NCBI GenBank assembly: GCA_021160865.1
Contig: JAGHBS010000151.1
Location: 1 to 5,598 of the forward strand
Length of the DNA: 5,598 bases
Direction of reading: 5' to 3'
Origin: Planctomycetota bacterium
GTDB lineage: Bacteria > Planctomycetota > Phycisphaerae > SM23-33
The notes beneath the pieces are model-generated. The model saw only the letters and a list, made by a program, of their open reading frames with translations. It was not told the origin of the DNA and made no database searches. This document shows, piece by piece, positions 1 through 5,355 of this stretch (position 1 is its first letter; the number at the start of each line of letters is the position of its first letter). The translations under genes and the position numbers were made by a program.

Positions 1-2
1 GA

Positions 3-230
3 ACCTTACTTATAGGTTCAGCCGGCGGGTTCGCATCGGGTATCACCGGTGCTACGTTGGATGCCTCGGTACGAAGTGCCATGGTGGCTGCCAAAGTTGC
101 CGATAAAGCCCTCAAAAGCAATCGTTGCCAGGAAACTCTTGCCGATTTCAAAGACCAATGGCGGGATGATATCGCGGATCGTATCCGTCCCTTCACTACA
201 CCGCTACGAATGATTCTCCCGATGGCCTGA
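3..230 (+). CDS. C-terminal end of a FAD-dependent oxidoreductase, geranylgeranyl reductase-like (partial)
   Basis: The frame is open from the left edge and gives 75 residues ending at a TGA. Residues 1-31 (LLIGSAGGFASGITGATLD, then an Ala-rich helix) match the layout of the third FAD-contacting segment in PHBH-fold flavoproteins such as geranylgeranyl reductase and FixC. There the usual form is GDAAGF, then P-TGEGI, then A-SG-AA. Such enzymes reduce or hydroxylate lipid-like or isoprenoid substrates; the substrate here cannot be told from the tail. The conserved Asp of GDAAGF, which normally contacts the FAD ribityl chain, is Ser here, so this is either a divergent subfamily or a different PHBH-fold enzyme. 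The rest is a charged helix (residues 40-62) and a short hydrophobic end. After the TGA the same frame continues protein-like to a TAA at 288-290, so the gene may be interrupted (see findings). The N-terminus and start lie outside the window. Confidence 0.6.
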   Translation, partial: TLLIGSAGGFASGITGATLDASVRSAMVAAKVADKALKSNRCQETLADFKDQWRDDIADRIRPFTTPLRMILPMA

Positions 231-354
231 TCGAATAAGATGATTGCTGCCAGACTCGCCCGGGCGCTGCTGTTCGGGGAAAATATCTAATCGATTAGTC
301 CATTTGTGCGTGGATACCACCTTCCAGGCGGATAAGAAAATTTCTTGCCCCGTC
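231..354. other. Short convergent intergenic region
   Basis: This is the gap between the 3' end of the oxidoreductase on the plus strand and the 3' end of the glycosidase on the minus strand. Its first 60 bases are an in-frame continuation of the oxidoreductase after the TGA. It also holds two perfect palindromes: CGCCCGGGCG at 257-266 and CTAATCGATTAG at 287-298. I see no hairpin followed by a T-run on either strand, so no clear intrinsic terminator. Confidence 0.5.
287..298. repeat. Perfect 12-bp palindrome CTAATCGATTAG
   Basis: The twelve bases are identical to their reverse complement. The site overlaps the TAA that ends the read-through frame of the oxidoreductase. The central ATCGAT resembles the core of some LacI-type operators. 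However, it lies between two converging 3' ends rather than at a promoter, so a regulatory role is doubtful. With no loop it would form at most a cruciform, not an RNA terminator. Confidence 0.4.
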
Positions 355-1854
355 TTATATGATTTCGCAAACTTTCTTGCCTGCCTTTACCTCGATGACC
401 TTGCTTGCATCACCGCGTCTTACATGAACGGTGATATCTTCGTCGCAGGAAACTTCTACCTCAGCAGGGGTATCAAGAGAATCCCTTTCTTTGCAAATCA
501 GATTGACCCTTCCGCACTTACCGAATTTCAAACCACTGATGCCGTGTTCTTCTGTCAGACGTATCTCCCAGGTAATCTTTTTTGCAGGAACATCAATTTC
601 AATGCCGAGGATATTTTCAATCAGCATTGCTATTGGTCCCAGGCCAGTCCAGCCGACGAAATCTCCTCTGACAATTTCACCGTTATAAGCAGTCAAGCCC
701 GGCTTATCGTCTTCGGGACAGTAGTTTTCCCACAAGGTATTTGGCTGATAGTTGTTGTAGGTTCGGGCAAGAACGGCAAGGTATTTCATAGCGATTGCAT
801 GGGCTACGTCTGCCTTGTCAGCTTTTGTCAATCCACGAGTAATCATGTAATTTGTAGGTGCCCAGACTCCGCCCCGCCAATAAACCCCCTCGGGAGAATA
901 ATTCGGATCATCGGCAGATAGCGAAGGCACTGGCGTGTGGCGATTGAACTCTCGCTCATCGAGCAGGTGCTTTACCAAAGCGTCCCTTCGTTGTTCATTG
1001 CAAATCCCTGCCAGTAATGGCCAGAAGCCAGCTGCAGTTTTGGAAGCAACAAAATTCATCGGCAGCATTCGGTCATGATAGAATTGCGTCCTTTGGCACC
1101 ATAATTCGTTGTTAATCAGTTGGGCGGTTTGATCTGCTCTTTTCAGCCAGTATGCTGCTCGTTGCTCATTACCGAGTACTCCATGCATTTTGGAGAGCAT
1201 CTTGAAGGATAGTACCATCTGGCAGGATAAATCAATCCAATCAAAGAATTTTCCTGCATCAGGAAAACGAGGCGTGCGGGGTGAATCATCCATTCCCGAC
1301 GAGCCACAATCCGCAAAATAATATAACTGGTAGTTGCTACTTGAATGTCCGAGGTCATCTTCATTTGTATCTTTGCTGGTTAATTTTCGATGAGGCGCGG
1401 TGAGGCGATTATTATCAATCCAGTCCATTAGTTTTTCGATGTGTTTTATTGCGTGTTCGAAGCGAGAATTATCGCCCGTTGCAAGATAGTACTCCCACTC
1501 TGCCCAGGCAAATAGGGGCGGATTGATGCGATTTGGCCAGGGTTCACTGCCAGTGTCTAAATCATACGCCATCCCGATGTAACCATCATCTCGTTGCAGG
1601 TCGTAAAAATTGTCTAAACTTTGAATCCCAGGAAATTGATCGGCAGCATATCGGCAAAATAAACTCATAAAGCAGGTATCCCAGACCCATTGTCTATTTC
1701 CTTCCGTGTCGAACCCTGCATCCATGTGCCTTCTGCCGTTTTTGCTCGTTTTTATGCGTTTGGCGGCTAATTCCCATGCCTTATAGTAAAGTTCAACCAG
1801 GTCAGGGTGATTGCCAAGTATGGGCTGAGGTAGATTGGAGAAGTCGATTTCCAT
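355..1854 (-). CDS. GH63/MGH1-like (alpha/alpha)6-barrel glycoside hydrolase
   Basis: The 499-residue protein has no signal peptide and is predicted cytoplasmic. It has the motif order of the mannosylglycerate/glucosylglycerate hydrolase branch of GH63, related to GH37 trehalase. QWVWDTCF is at residues 55-62, SGMDDSPR at 186-193, YWRGGVWAPTNY at 325-336, LWENYCPE at 374-381 and GWTGLGPIAMLIE at 401-413. By family analogy D189 is the general acid and E376 the general base of an inverting mechanism; both are present. Residues from about 418 on form a beta-rich C-terminal extension. The likely role is hydrolysis of a small glycoside such as a compatible solute, but the substrate is an inference and trehalase-like activity is possible. 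The start was placed at the ATG at 1854 because AAGGAG lies 9 nt upstream. A TTG two codons earlier sits only 3 nt from that site. A 98-nt gap separates it from the PspC gene upstream. Confidence 0.85.
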   Translation of the reverse strand: MEIDFSNLPQPILGNHPDLVELYYKAWELAAKRIKTSKNGRRHMDAGFDTEGNRQWVWDTCFMSLFCRYAADQFPGIQSLDNFYDLQRDDGYIGMAYDLDTGSEPWPNRINPPLFAWAEWEYYLATGDNSRFEHAIKHIEKLMDWIDNNRLTAPHRKLTSKDTNEDDLGHSSSNYQLYYFADCGSSGMDDSPRTPRFPDAGKFFDWIDLSCQMVLSFKMLSKMHGVLGNEQRAAYWLKRADQTAQLINNELWCQRTQFYHDRMLPMNFVASKTAAGFWPLLAGICNEQRRDALVKHLLDEREFNRHTPVPSLSADDPNYSPEGVYWRGGVWAPTNYMITRGLTKADKADVAHAIAMKYLAVLARTYNNYQPNTLWENYCPEDDKPGLTAYNGEIVRGDFVGWTGLGPIAMLIENILGIEIDVPAKKITWEIRLTEEHGISGLKFGKCGRVNLICKERDSLDTPAEVEVSCDEDITVHVRRGDASKVIEVKAGKKVCEII

Positions 1855-1908
1855 TGGCAATTACTCCTTCTTGATTGCAACGTTCAAAATTAGAAAATGA
1901 CTTTCTCG

Positions 1909-1937
1909 AAATTAGCGAGCATATTCGATAGTTACAA
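1909..1937 (-). promoter_or_regulatory. Possible promoter for the glycoside hydrolase
   Basis: On the minus strand TTGTAA (1937-1932) and TAATTT (1914-1909) are separated by 17 nt, in the 98-nt gap before the glycosidase start. Both hexamers match sigma-70 consensus only partly, so this could be chance. If unused, the glycosidase would be read from the HD-pspC transcript. Confidence 0.3.
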
Positions 1938-1952
1938 CCTGGCTATGCGGTT

Positions 1953-2165
1953 TTAGTTTTCTATCTTCGGCGGTTTGCTATTTTCTTCCGGGACAATCGC
2001 TGCTGCAATGAGGTAAAAGATTAGCAAAGGGAGAAAGCCTGTAAGTAAACACAAAAGCACATAGATTAACCGTAAAATTGTAGGGTCAATTCCGATAAAC
2101 TCACCAAGCCCGCCTAAAAAGCCCGATATCATCTTGTTTTTCTTCGAGCGGTAAAGTTTCTTCAT
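1953..2165 (-). CDS. PspC-domain small membrane protein
   Basis: The 70-residue protein is almost entirely one PspC domain. It has a basic N-terminus (KKLYRSKKNKM), then the signature ISGFLGGLGEFIGIDPTILR at residues 13-32. One long hydrophobic segment follows at about residues 31-57, and the tail is short and polar. In enterobacteria PspC senses envelope stress and signals to the phage-shock response. Short stand-alone PspC proteins like this one are widespread in bacteria, mostly with unknown function. It should sit in the inner membrane as a single span or hairpin. The ATG lies 2 nt after the TGA of the HD-domain gene, with GGGA about 9 nt upstream inside that gene's end, so translation is probably coupled. 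No pspA or pspB is visible in the window. Confidence 0.88.
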   Translation of the reverse strand: MKKLYRSKKNKMISGFLGGLGEFIGIDPTILRLIYVLLCLLTGFLPLLIFYLIAAAIVPEENSKPPKIEN

Positions 2166-2167
2166 GG

Positions 2168-2773
2168 TCAGTTCCCGGTAGTATTTTGTTGAGACGAGGT
2201 ATTACCTGCCAGGCCGATTTCATCTGCGACTTCTCGCATCGCCATTATGGTATCGGTTATCAGGTCGGATAAATCTACACCAAGCATTTCAGCCCCTTTT
2301 TCGATAACGCTTCGATTTACACCAGCAGCGAATGATTTGTCTTTCCACTTCTTCTTGACCGACTTTGCCGTCAGGTCCATTACACTTTTAGAAGGCCTTA
2401 CGAGGGCAACTGCAGCAATCAAGCCGGTCAATTCATCTACCGCGTAAAGCGTCTTTTCCATCAGGCTAATTGGTTCCACATCATTGAAAAGTCCCCAGCC
2501 ATGCGAGACAACAGCACGGATATATTCTTCAGGCCAGTTATGCTCTGTGAGTATTTCCTTCGCCTTTTGACAATGCTGATCGGGGAATTGCTCGTAGTCG
2601 ATGTCGTGAATCAGCCCGATAATGCCCCATTTTTCTTCATCTTCACCTGCCTTGCGAGCAAAGTATCGCATAACAGCTTCAACGGCTAATGCATGTTTTA
2701 TCGCCCGCTCGCTGCTGTTGTATTGTTTCAGAAGTGCCATTGCCTCATCGCGTGTCGGAGTATTTGTCGGCAT
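2168..2773 (-). CDS. HD-domain protein, putative metal-dependent phosphohydrolase
   Basis: The 201-residue protein carries an HD superfamily domain: H27 (IKHALAVEAV), the H56-D57 doublet (GLIHDIDYEQFP), H91 (VVSHGW) and D113 (AVDELTG). These supply the expected H-HD-D metal ligands, so it is probably active. It most resembles the small predicted HDIG hydrolases that carry the signature LIHDIDYEQFP and end with a helical region. Their substrate, perhaps a nucleotide or another phosphate compound, is unknown. There is no signal peptide or membrane segment. The start was set at the ATG at 2773 because GGGAGGT lies 7 nt upstream. The frame is open for 16 more codons upstream without a comparable ribosome site, and those codons run through that site. 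It is the first gene of a tight pair with pspC. Confidence 0.85.
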   Translation of the reverse strand: MPTNTPTRDEAMALLKQYNSSERAIKHALAVEAVMRYFARKAGEDEEKWGIIGLIHDIDYEQFPDQHCQKAKEILTEHNWPEEYIRAVVSHGWGLFNDVEPISLMEKTLYAVDELTGLIAAVALVRPSKSVMDLTAKSVKKKWKDKSFAAGVNRSVIEKGAEMLGVDLSDLITDTIMAMREVADEIGLAGNTSSQQNTTGN

Positions 2774-2803
2774 CTTTTTACCTCCCAACCTTATTAAAAG
2801 TGG

Positions 2804-2809
2804 ATTATA
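2804..2809 (-). promoter_or_regulatory. Candidate -10 box for the HD-pspC pair
   Basis: The minus strand reads TGTATATAATCC, an exact TATAAT about 31 nt before the HD-gene ATG, with a TG dinucleotide near the extended -10 position. There is no good -35: TTTCCC lies about 19 nt upstream and is weak. The position suits a short 5' leader containing the GGGAGGT ribosome site. Confidence 0.45.
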
Positions 2810-2996
2810 TACACAGTGCATTCAACAGGGGAAAACCGTATTTAAAAAAGATTTATAGCAATGATGAAGCAAACTTCACCATCGCTGGACGATTTGGTCT
2901 TCAAAAATAGCCCGCCATTGAGTTTCTCTGGATTCCTTTTCTTGATTAGTCTTGTGAATTCATTGATTCCGACTCCAAACCTGCAGGATAAACGAG

Positions 2997-3019
2997 CCGC
3001 CTTCCCGTCAGGGAAGCGG
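2997..3019. repeat. Strong hairpin, CTTCCC-GTCA-GGGAAG core
   Basis: CTTCCC (3001-3006) pairs perfectly with GGGAAG (3011-3016) around a GTCA loop. CCG (2997-2999) pairs with CGG (3017-3019) past one bulged C, giving nine pairs. On the minus strand it lies about 140 nt beyond the phosphoesterase stop, and the bases after it are CTCGTTTATCC, not a clean T-run. It could act as a weak terminator or RNA-stabilising hairpin for that gene, but this is unproven. Confidence 0.45.
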
Positions 3020-3069
3020 TATATTCAATTTAGAAGAGTGCCGGTAAGCGTTGTTTTCCACTCTTGCGA

Positions 3070-3100
3070 CCTGCCTATCTGTGTCTTGCTGACAGGCAGG
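3070..3100. repeat. Inverted repeat CCTGCCT / AGGCAGG
   Basis: CCTGCCT (3070-3076) is the exact reverse complement of AGGCAGG (3094-3100), with 17 bases between. TGT and ACA inside the loop could extend the stem past a small bulge. It lies about 60 nt past the phosphoesterase stop. GC-rich arms of this CCTGCC type often belong to dispersed REP-like elements, but one copy in the window cannot show that. It is not followed by a T-run on the minus strand. Confidence 0.4.
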
Positions 3101-3159
3101 CTGCGGCTGGGGTGATGATAATGGGGTGCATGAATTAGAAATTGGAGCAGCATCAGATT

Positions 3160-4125
3160 CTAATTGTGCTTTTGCCGCCTGCGTCTCAAGAATATGCTAA
3201 CTGATGTAATGCTCAGCAAGGTTAGTGTCGTCGGTTCAGGTACGGTTATGACGAAACTATCGGCTACATCGAGAAAATATCCATCGCCGTTCAGGTCTTT
3301 GTAGTACTTTGCTGTTACCATTGGCCCGTCAACCTCTACGAGCAGGAATCCCGAACCCGAGCGATAGCCTCCCGTACCCACGATAGCCTGGAGGGTCGTA
3401 TTATCACCTTCGGGTCGGCTTACTACGTATGAGTGCAGGTCGCCGCAGAAATAGGCATCGACACCGTGGGCAACTAATCTGTGGAAATCGCCTGCATGCC
3501 CCGGCGTGTGGCCAAGTACGAAGATATGCTCAAAGCCCTCATTTTCGGTTTGCGTGAGGATCTCTTCGAGCCAATCTTTATTAACCCAGGTCTGGTTCGT
3601 CGGCCAGGTCGTACTACCGTCTGGATTCGTATCCCACTGATCGCACGAAGCAATTATTCGGGTGTTGCCGAAATCGACGTAATAGTTCAACCCCTGCTCG
3701 CCTGCAGGGCCATTATCGGGCAGGTACGAAAAAGCACTTTGCCATACCGAGCGGGGACAGACCAGCGGGCGAATGTCACGATTCCCGGGTACCATGTATC
3801 GTGCCCCATCGAAGGCGCTGGTAAGTTCATTCCACTTTGCGAATTGTGCAGTTTGAGACGATCCATGAGGCCCGCCAGTTCCACCGTGGACTAAGTCTCC
3901 GCCGCAAAGGAACACTTGCGCTCCGAGCGTCTTCATATCGCGGACCATCTCATCAAGGTACGGATTGACCCCGACGTTGCCGCTCATGCTACAATCGTCG
4001 TCCTTTGTATCAGCAGTCATTGCGAATCGAAAAGCCGCTGACACCCGCGTATCCGAAATCGCAATAATTGCCATAATCAATAAAATAGCCAGGATAAACT
4101 TTACGATAACATTTTTCTTGAGCAT
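3160..4125 (-). CDS. Secreted calcineurin-like metallophosphoesterase with PEP-CTERM sorting tail
   Basis: The protein has 321 residues. Residues 1-30 are a signal peptide: KK, a long hydrophobic core, then VSA. The core resembles a calcineurin-like phosphoesterase: ADTKDD (D39), CGGDLVHGG (D77), VPGNRD (N115), FVLGHTPGH (H206, H210) and YFCGDLHSY (H231). Such enzymes use two metals to split phosphate esters; the substrate is unknown. Three usual histidines are changed: DxH is DTK, GNHD is GNRD and GHxH is GDLH, so metal binding may be altered or lost. Residues 277-289 (DLNGDGYFLDVAD) form a dockerin- or EF-hand-like calcium loop with one extra residue. Residues 295-321 are a PEP-CTERM signal: VPEP, a hydrophobic stretch, then RRRR. 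This implies export and exosortase processing at the envelope. The start ATG has AGGAGG 7 nt upstream. Confidence 0.88.
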   Translation of the reverse strand: MLKKNVIVKFILAILLIMAIIAISDTRVSAAFRFAMTADTKDDDCSMSGNVGVNPYLDEMVRDMKTLGAQVFLCGGDLVHGGTGGPHGSSQTAQFAKWNELTSAFDGARYMVPGNRDIRPLVCPRSVWQSAFSYLPDNGPAGEQGLNYYVDFGNTRIIASCDQWDTNPDGSTTWPTNQTWVNKDWLEEILTQTENEGFEHIFVLGHTPGHAGDFHRLVAHGVDAYFCGDLHSYVVSRPEGDNTTLQAIVGTGGYRSGSGFLLVEVDGPMVTAKYYKDLNGDGYFLDVADSFVITVPEPTTLTLLSITSVSIFLRRRRQKHN

Positions 4126-4132
4126 TCGATTA

Positions 4133-4138
4133 CCTCCT
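4133..4138 (-). promoter_or_regulatory. Ribosome binding site of the phosphoesterase gene
   Basis: The minus strand reads AGGAGGTAATCGAATG, a perfect Shine-Dalgarno 7 nt before the ATG at 4125. It fixes the start and keeps the whole signal peptide. It is the strongest ribosome site in the window. Confidence 0.85.
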
Positions 4139-4201
4139 ATCGATGCAGATACAAGGTCAAACTATTCCAAAAATATCAAAAAACCTCCATCTATCCATGC
4201 A

Positions 4202-4217
4202 CCGGGTCTTAGCCCGG
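4202..4217 (-). promoter_or_regulatory. GC-rich hairpin in the presumed 5' leader of the phosphoesterase gene
   Basis: On the minus strand CCGGG and CCCGG form a 5-bp stem around the loop CTAAGA. Flanking bases (CCA...ATG and CAT...TGG) can extend the pairing past small bulges. About 18 nt later comes GGTTTTTTG. The element lies between the candidate -10 boxes and the AGGAGG site, so it would be in the untranslated leader. A regulatory RNA is possible, but I do not recognise a known riboswitch class. Confidence 0.35.
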
Positions 4218-4265
4218 CATTGCCATTGGCTTACAACACGTCTTCTGCTCACTCTGAAGGTTTCT

Positions 4266-4279
4266 ATTATACCATTATA
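4266..4279 (-). promoter_or_regulatory. Tandem TATAAT -10 boxes upstream of the phosphoesterase gene
   Basis: The minus strand reads TATAATGGTATAAT, two exact sigma-70 -10 hexamers with starts 8 nt apart. No good -35 stands 16-18 nt before either; the best candidates, such as ATGAAT, are weak. If used, transcription would start near 4258-4266 and give a leader of roughly 130-140 nt before the ATG. Confidence 0.5.
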
Positions 4280-4335
4280 GACGCAAAGATTCATCTCGAG
4301 TTCCATAGGGTAGGAATTTTTGTGCTATTGCGCTA

Positions 4336-5307
4336 TCATGCATCTTGTAGCAAGGTTTCGATATGAGTGGTTACCGCTGCCGAGAGACCTGCCAGATTGT
4401 ATCCCCCTTCAAGCAGAGAAACTATTCGCCCATTTGCTGACGATTTTGCGATGTCTATCACAATTTTTGTCAAGTGGCTAAAACCTTTATCGGTGAGATT
4501 GAACTCACCGATCGGATCGTCCTGCCGGCTATCGAACCCCGCAGAGATGATTATTAGTTCAGGTGAAAAATCTTTCATCGTCGGCACTAATCGCTCCATA
4601 AAAGCGCCGATGATTTCCTCATCGCCCGAACCTTTCGGGAGCGGGCAATTGATGTTTGTTCCTTTCCCAGCACCTTCGCCGATTTGGTCCTCGTAGCCCA
4701 AGTGAGTATAGGGCATAGGGTAGCGCCCCAATTGATGGGTCGAGAAGTAGAATACCGTTGGGTCTTCATAGAAGATTTCCTGCGTGCCGTTGCCGTGATG
4801 GAAGTCCCAATCGACGATGAGTATCCGTTCCAATCCGTGTACTTTCTGGGCATGCTTGGCTGCCAGGGCAGCATTGTTGAATATGCAAAATCCCATTCCT
4901 TCTGAGACTGTTGCATGATGGCCAGGCGGGCGGATTGCACAAAAGGCGCTGTTGACCTCACCGGTACAGACGGCATCGACTGCCCGGATTGCCCCACCCG
5001 CTGATAATAATGCGATTTCAAAGGATTTCGGGCAAATATTTGCATCACCCGTGCCAGTTGATAATGCAGTTTTACCTGAAGCGGTTTCCCTGCAGACCAA
5101 TTCGACATAATCGGGGCTATGAACCGCAAAGAGATCATCTTGCGAGATGAACTCAGGAGCGATATGGACGAGTTTGCCCCAAAGTCCAGTCTCTATAAGT
5201 CGCTTGTATATTGCAGTAAGCCGGCTTGGTGATTCAGGATGTCCCCGCCCGGGATCGTGTTCGAGGTATCTTGCATCAGTCAAAAATCCTACCCTTGCCA
5301 TTCTCAT
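4336..5307 (-). CDS. Class II histone deacetylase / AcuC-like zinc deacetylase
   Basis: The 323-residue protein spans a complete arginase/deacetylase fold. GHPESPSRL is near the N-terminus, RPPGHHA at residues 126-132 (catalytic H130-H131), GFCIFNNAA at 139-147 and VDWDFHHGNGTQ at 165-176. D168 and H170 are zinc ligands. Next come STHQ at 189-192, ISAGFDSRQDDP at 254-265 (third zinc ligand D259) and LEGGYN at 299-304 (transition-state Y303). All catalytic residues are present, so it is very likely active. Bacterial members remove acetyl groups from proteins, acetylpolyamines or other small amines; which applies here cannot be told. It is cytoplasmic, with no signal peptide. The chosen ATG at 5307 gives MRMARVGFL. 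GAGG lies 4 nt upstream of it and 10 nt upstream of the alternative ATG at 5301. The gene is 48 nt downstream of ftsY on the same strand and probably shares its transcript. Confidence 0.92.
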   Translation of the reverse strand: MRMARVGFLTDARYLEHDPGRGHPESPSRLTAIYKRLIETGLWGKLVHIAPEFISQDDLFAVHSPDYVELVCRETASGKTALSTGTGDANICPKSFEIALLSAGGAIRAVDAVCTGEVNSAFCAIRPPGHHATVSEGMGFCIFNNAALAAKHAQKVHGLERILIVDWDFHHGNGTQEIFYEDPTVFYFSTHQLGRYPMPYTHLGYEDQIGEGAGKGTNINCPLPKGSGDEEIIGAFMERLVPTMKDFSPELIIISAGFDSRQDDPIGEFNLTDKGFSHLTKIVIDIAKSSANGRIVSLLEGGYNLAGLSAAVTTHIETLLQDA

Positions 5308-5355
5308 CAATCCTCACCGCATAGGTCATCGTATAAATAAGCGGCTGCTGAATAG

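Larger units (their letters stand above)
2774..3159. other. 386-nt gap with promoter, inverted repeats and a startless open frame
   Basis: The gap between the HD gene and the phosphoesterase contains the candidate -10 box at 2804-2809. It also contains a perfect-stem hairpin at 2997-3019 and a 7-bp inverted repeat at 3070-3100. On the minus strand 3024-2842 is open for 60 codons without ATG, GTG or a plausible ribosome site. An overlapping plus-strand frame of about 84 codons has no ribosome site and no recognisable domain. I annotate neither as a gene. No tRNA or CRISPR-like pattern is seen. Confidence 0.6.

Noticed and set aside
1..230. TGA read as tryptophan throughout the genome
   Set aside because: No other gene here contains in-frame TGA codons. 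The HD gene and the deacetylase end at TGA, the first with a coupled start 2 nt later and the second followed at once by TAG.
244..921. Long plus-strand open frame opposite the glycosidase 3' half
   Set aside because: It is antisense to a well-supported GH63-type gene, starts with TTG without a ribosome site, and has no recognisable domain.
2842..3024. Faint resemblance of GVGINEFTRLIKK to the GSG...EVNRLLKQF part of the Ffh/SRP54 M domain
   Set aside because: The match is about 13 residues. The diagnostic RIARGSG is not kept and no methionine-rich helix or GTPase domain is attached. With ftsY nearby it is tempting, but it is too weak to call.
4202..4217. Intrinsic terminator for the deacetylase transcript
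   Set aside because: The stem is only 5 bp and the T-run begins about 18 nt after it instead of immediately.
4266..4300. Part of a c-di-GMP-I riboswitch, because ACGCAAAG occurs at 4281-4288 on the plus strand
   Set aside because: The other conserved parts of that riboswitch are missing and no plus-strand gene lies downstream.
4587..5138. Alternative minus-strand frame inside the deacetylase gene
   Set aside because: It overlaps the deacetylase entirely in another frame and shows no family motifs, while the deacetylase has every catalytic residue.
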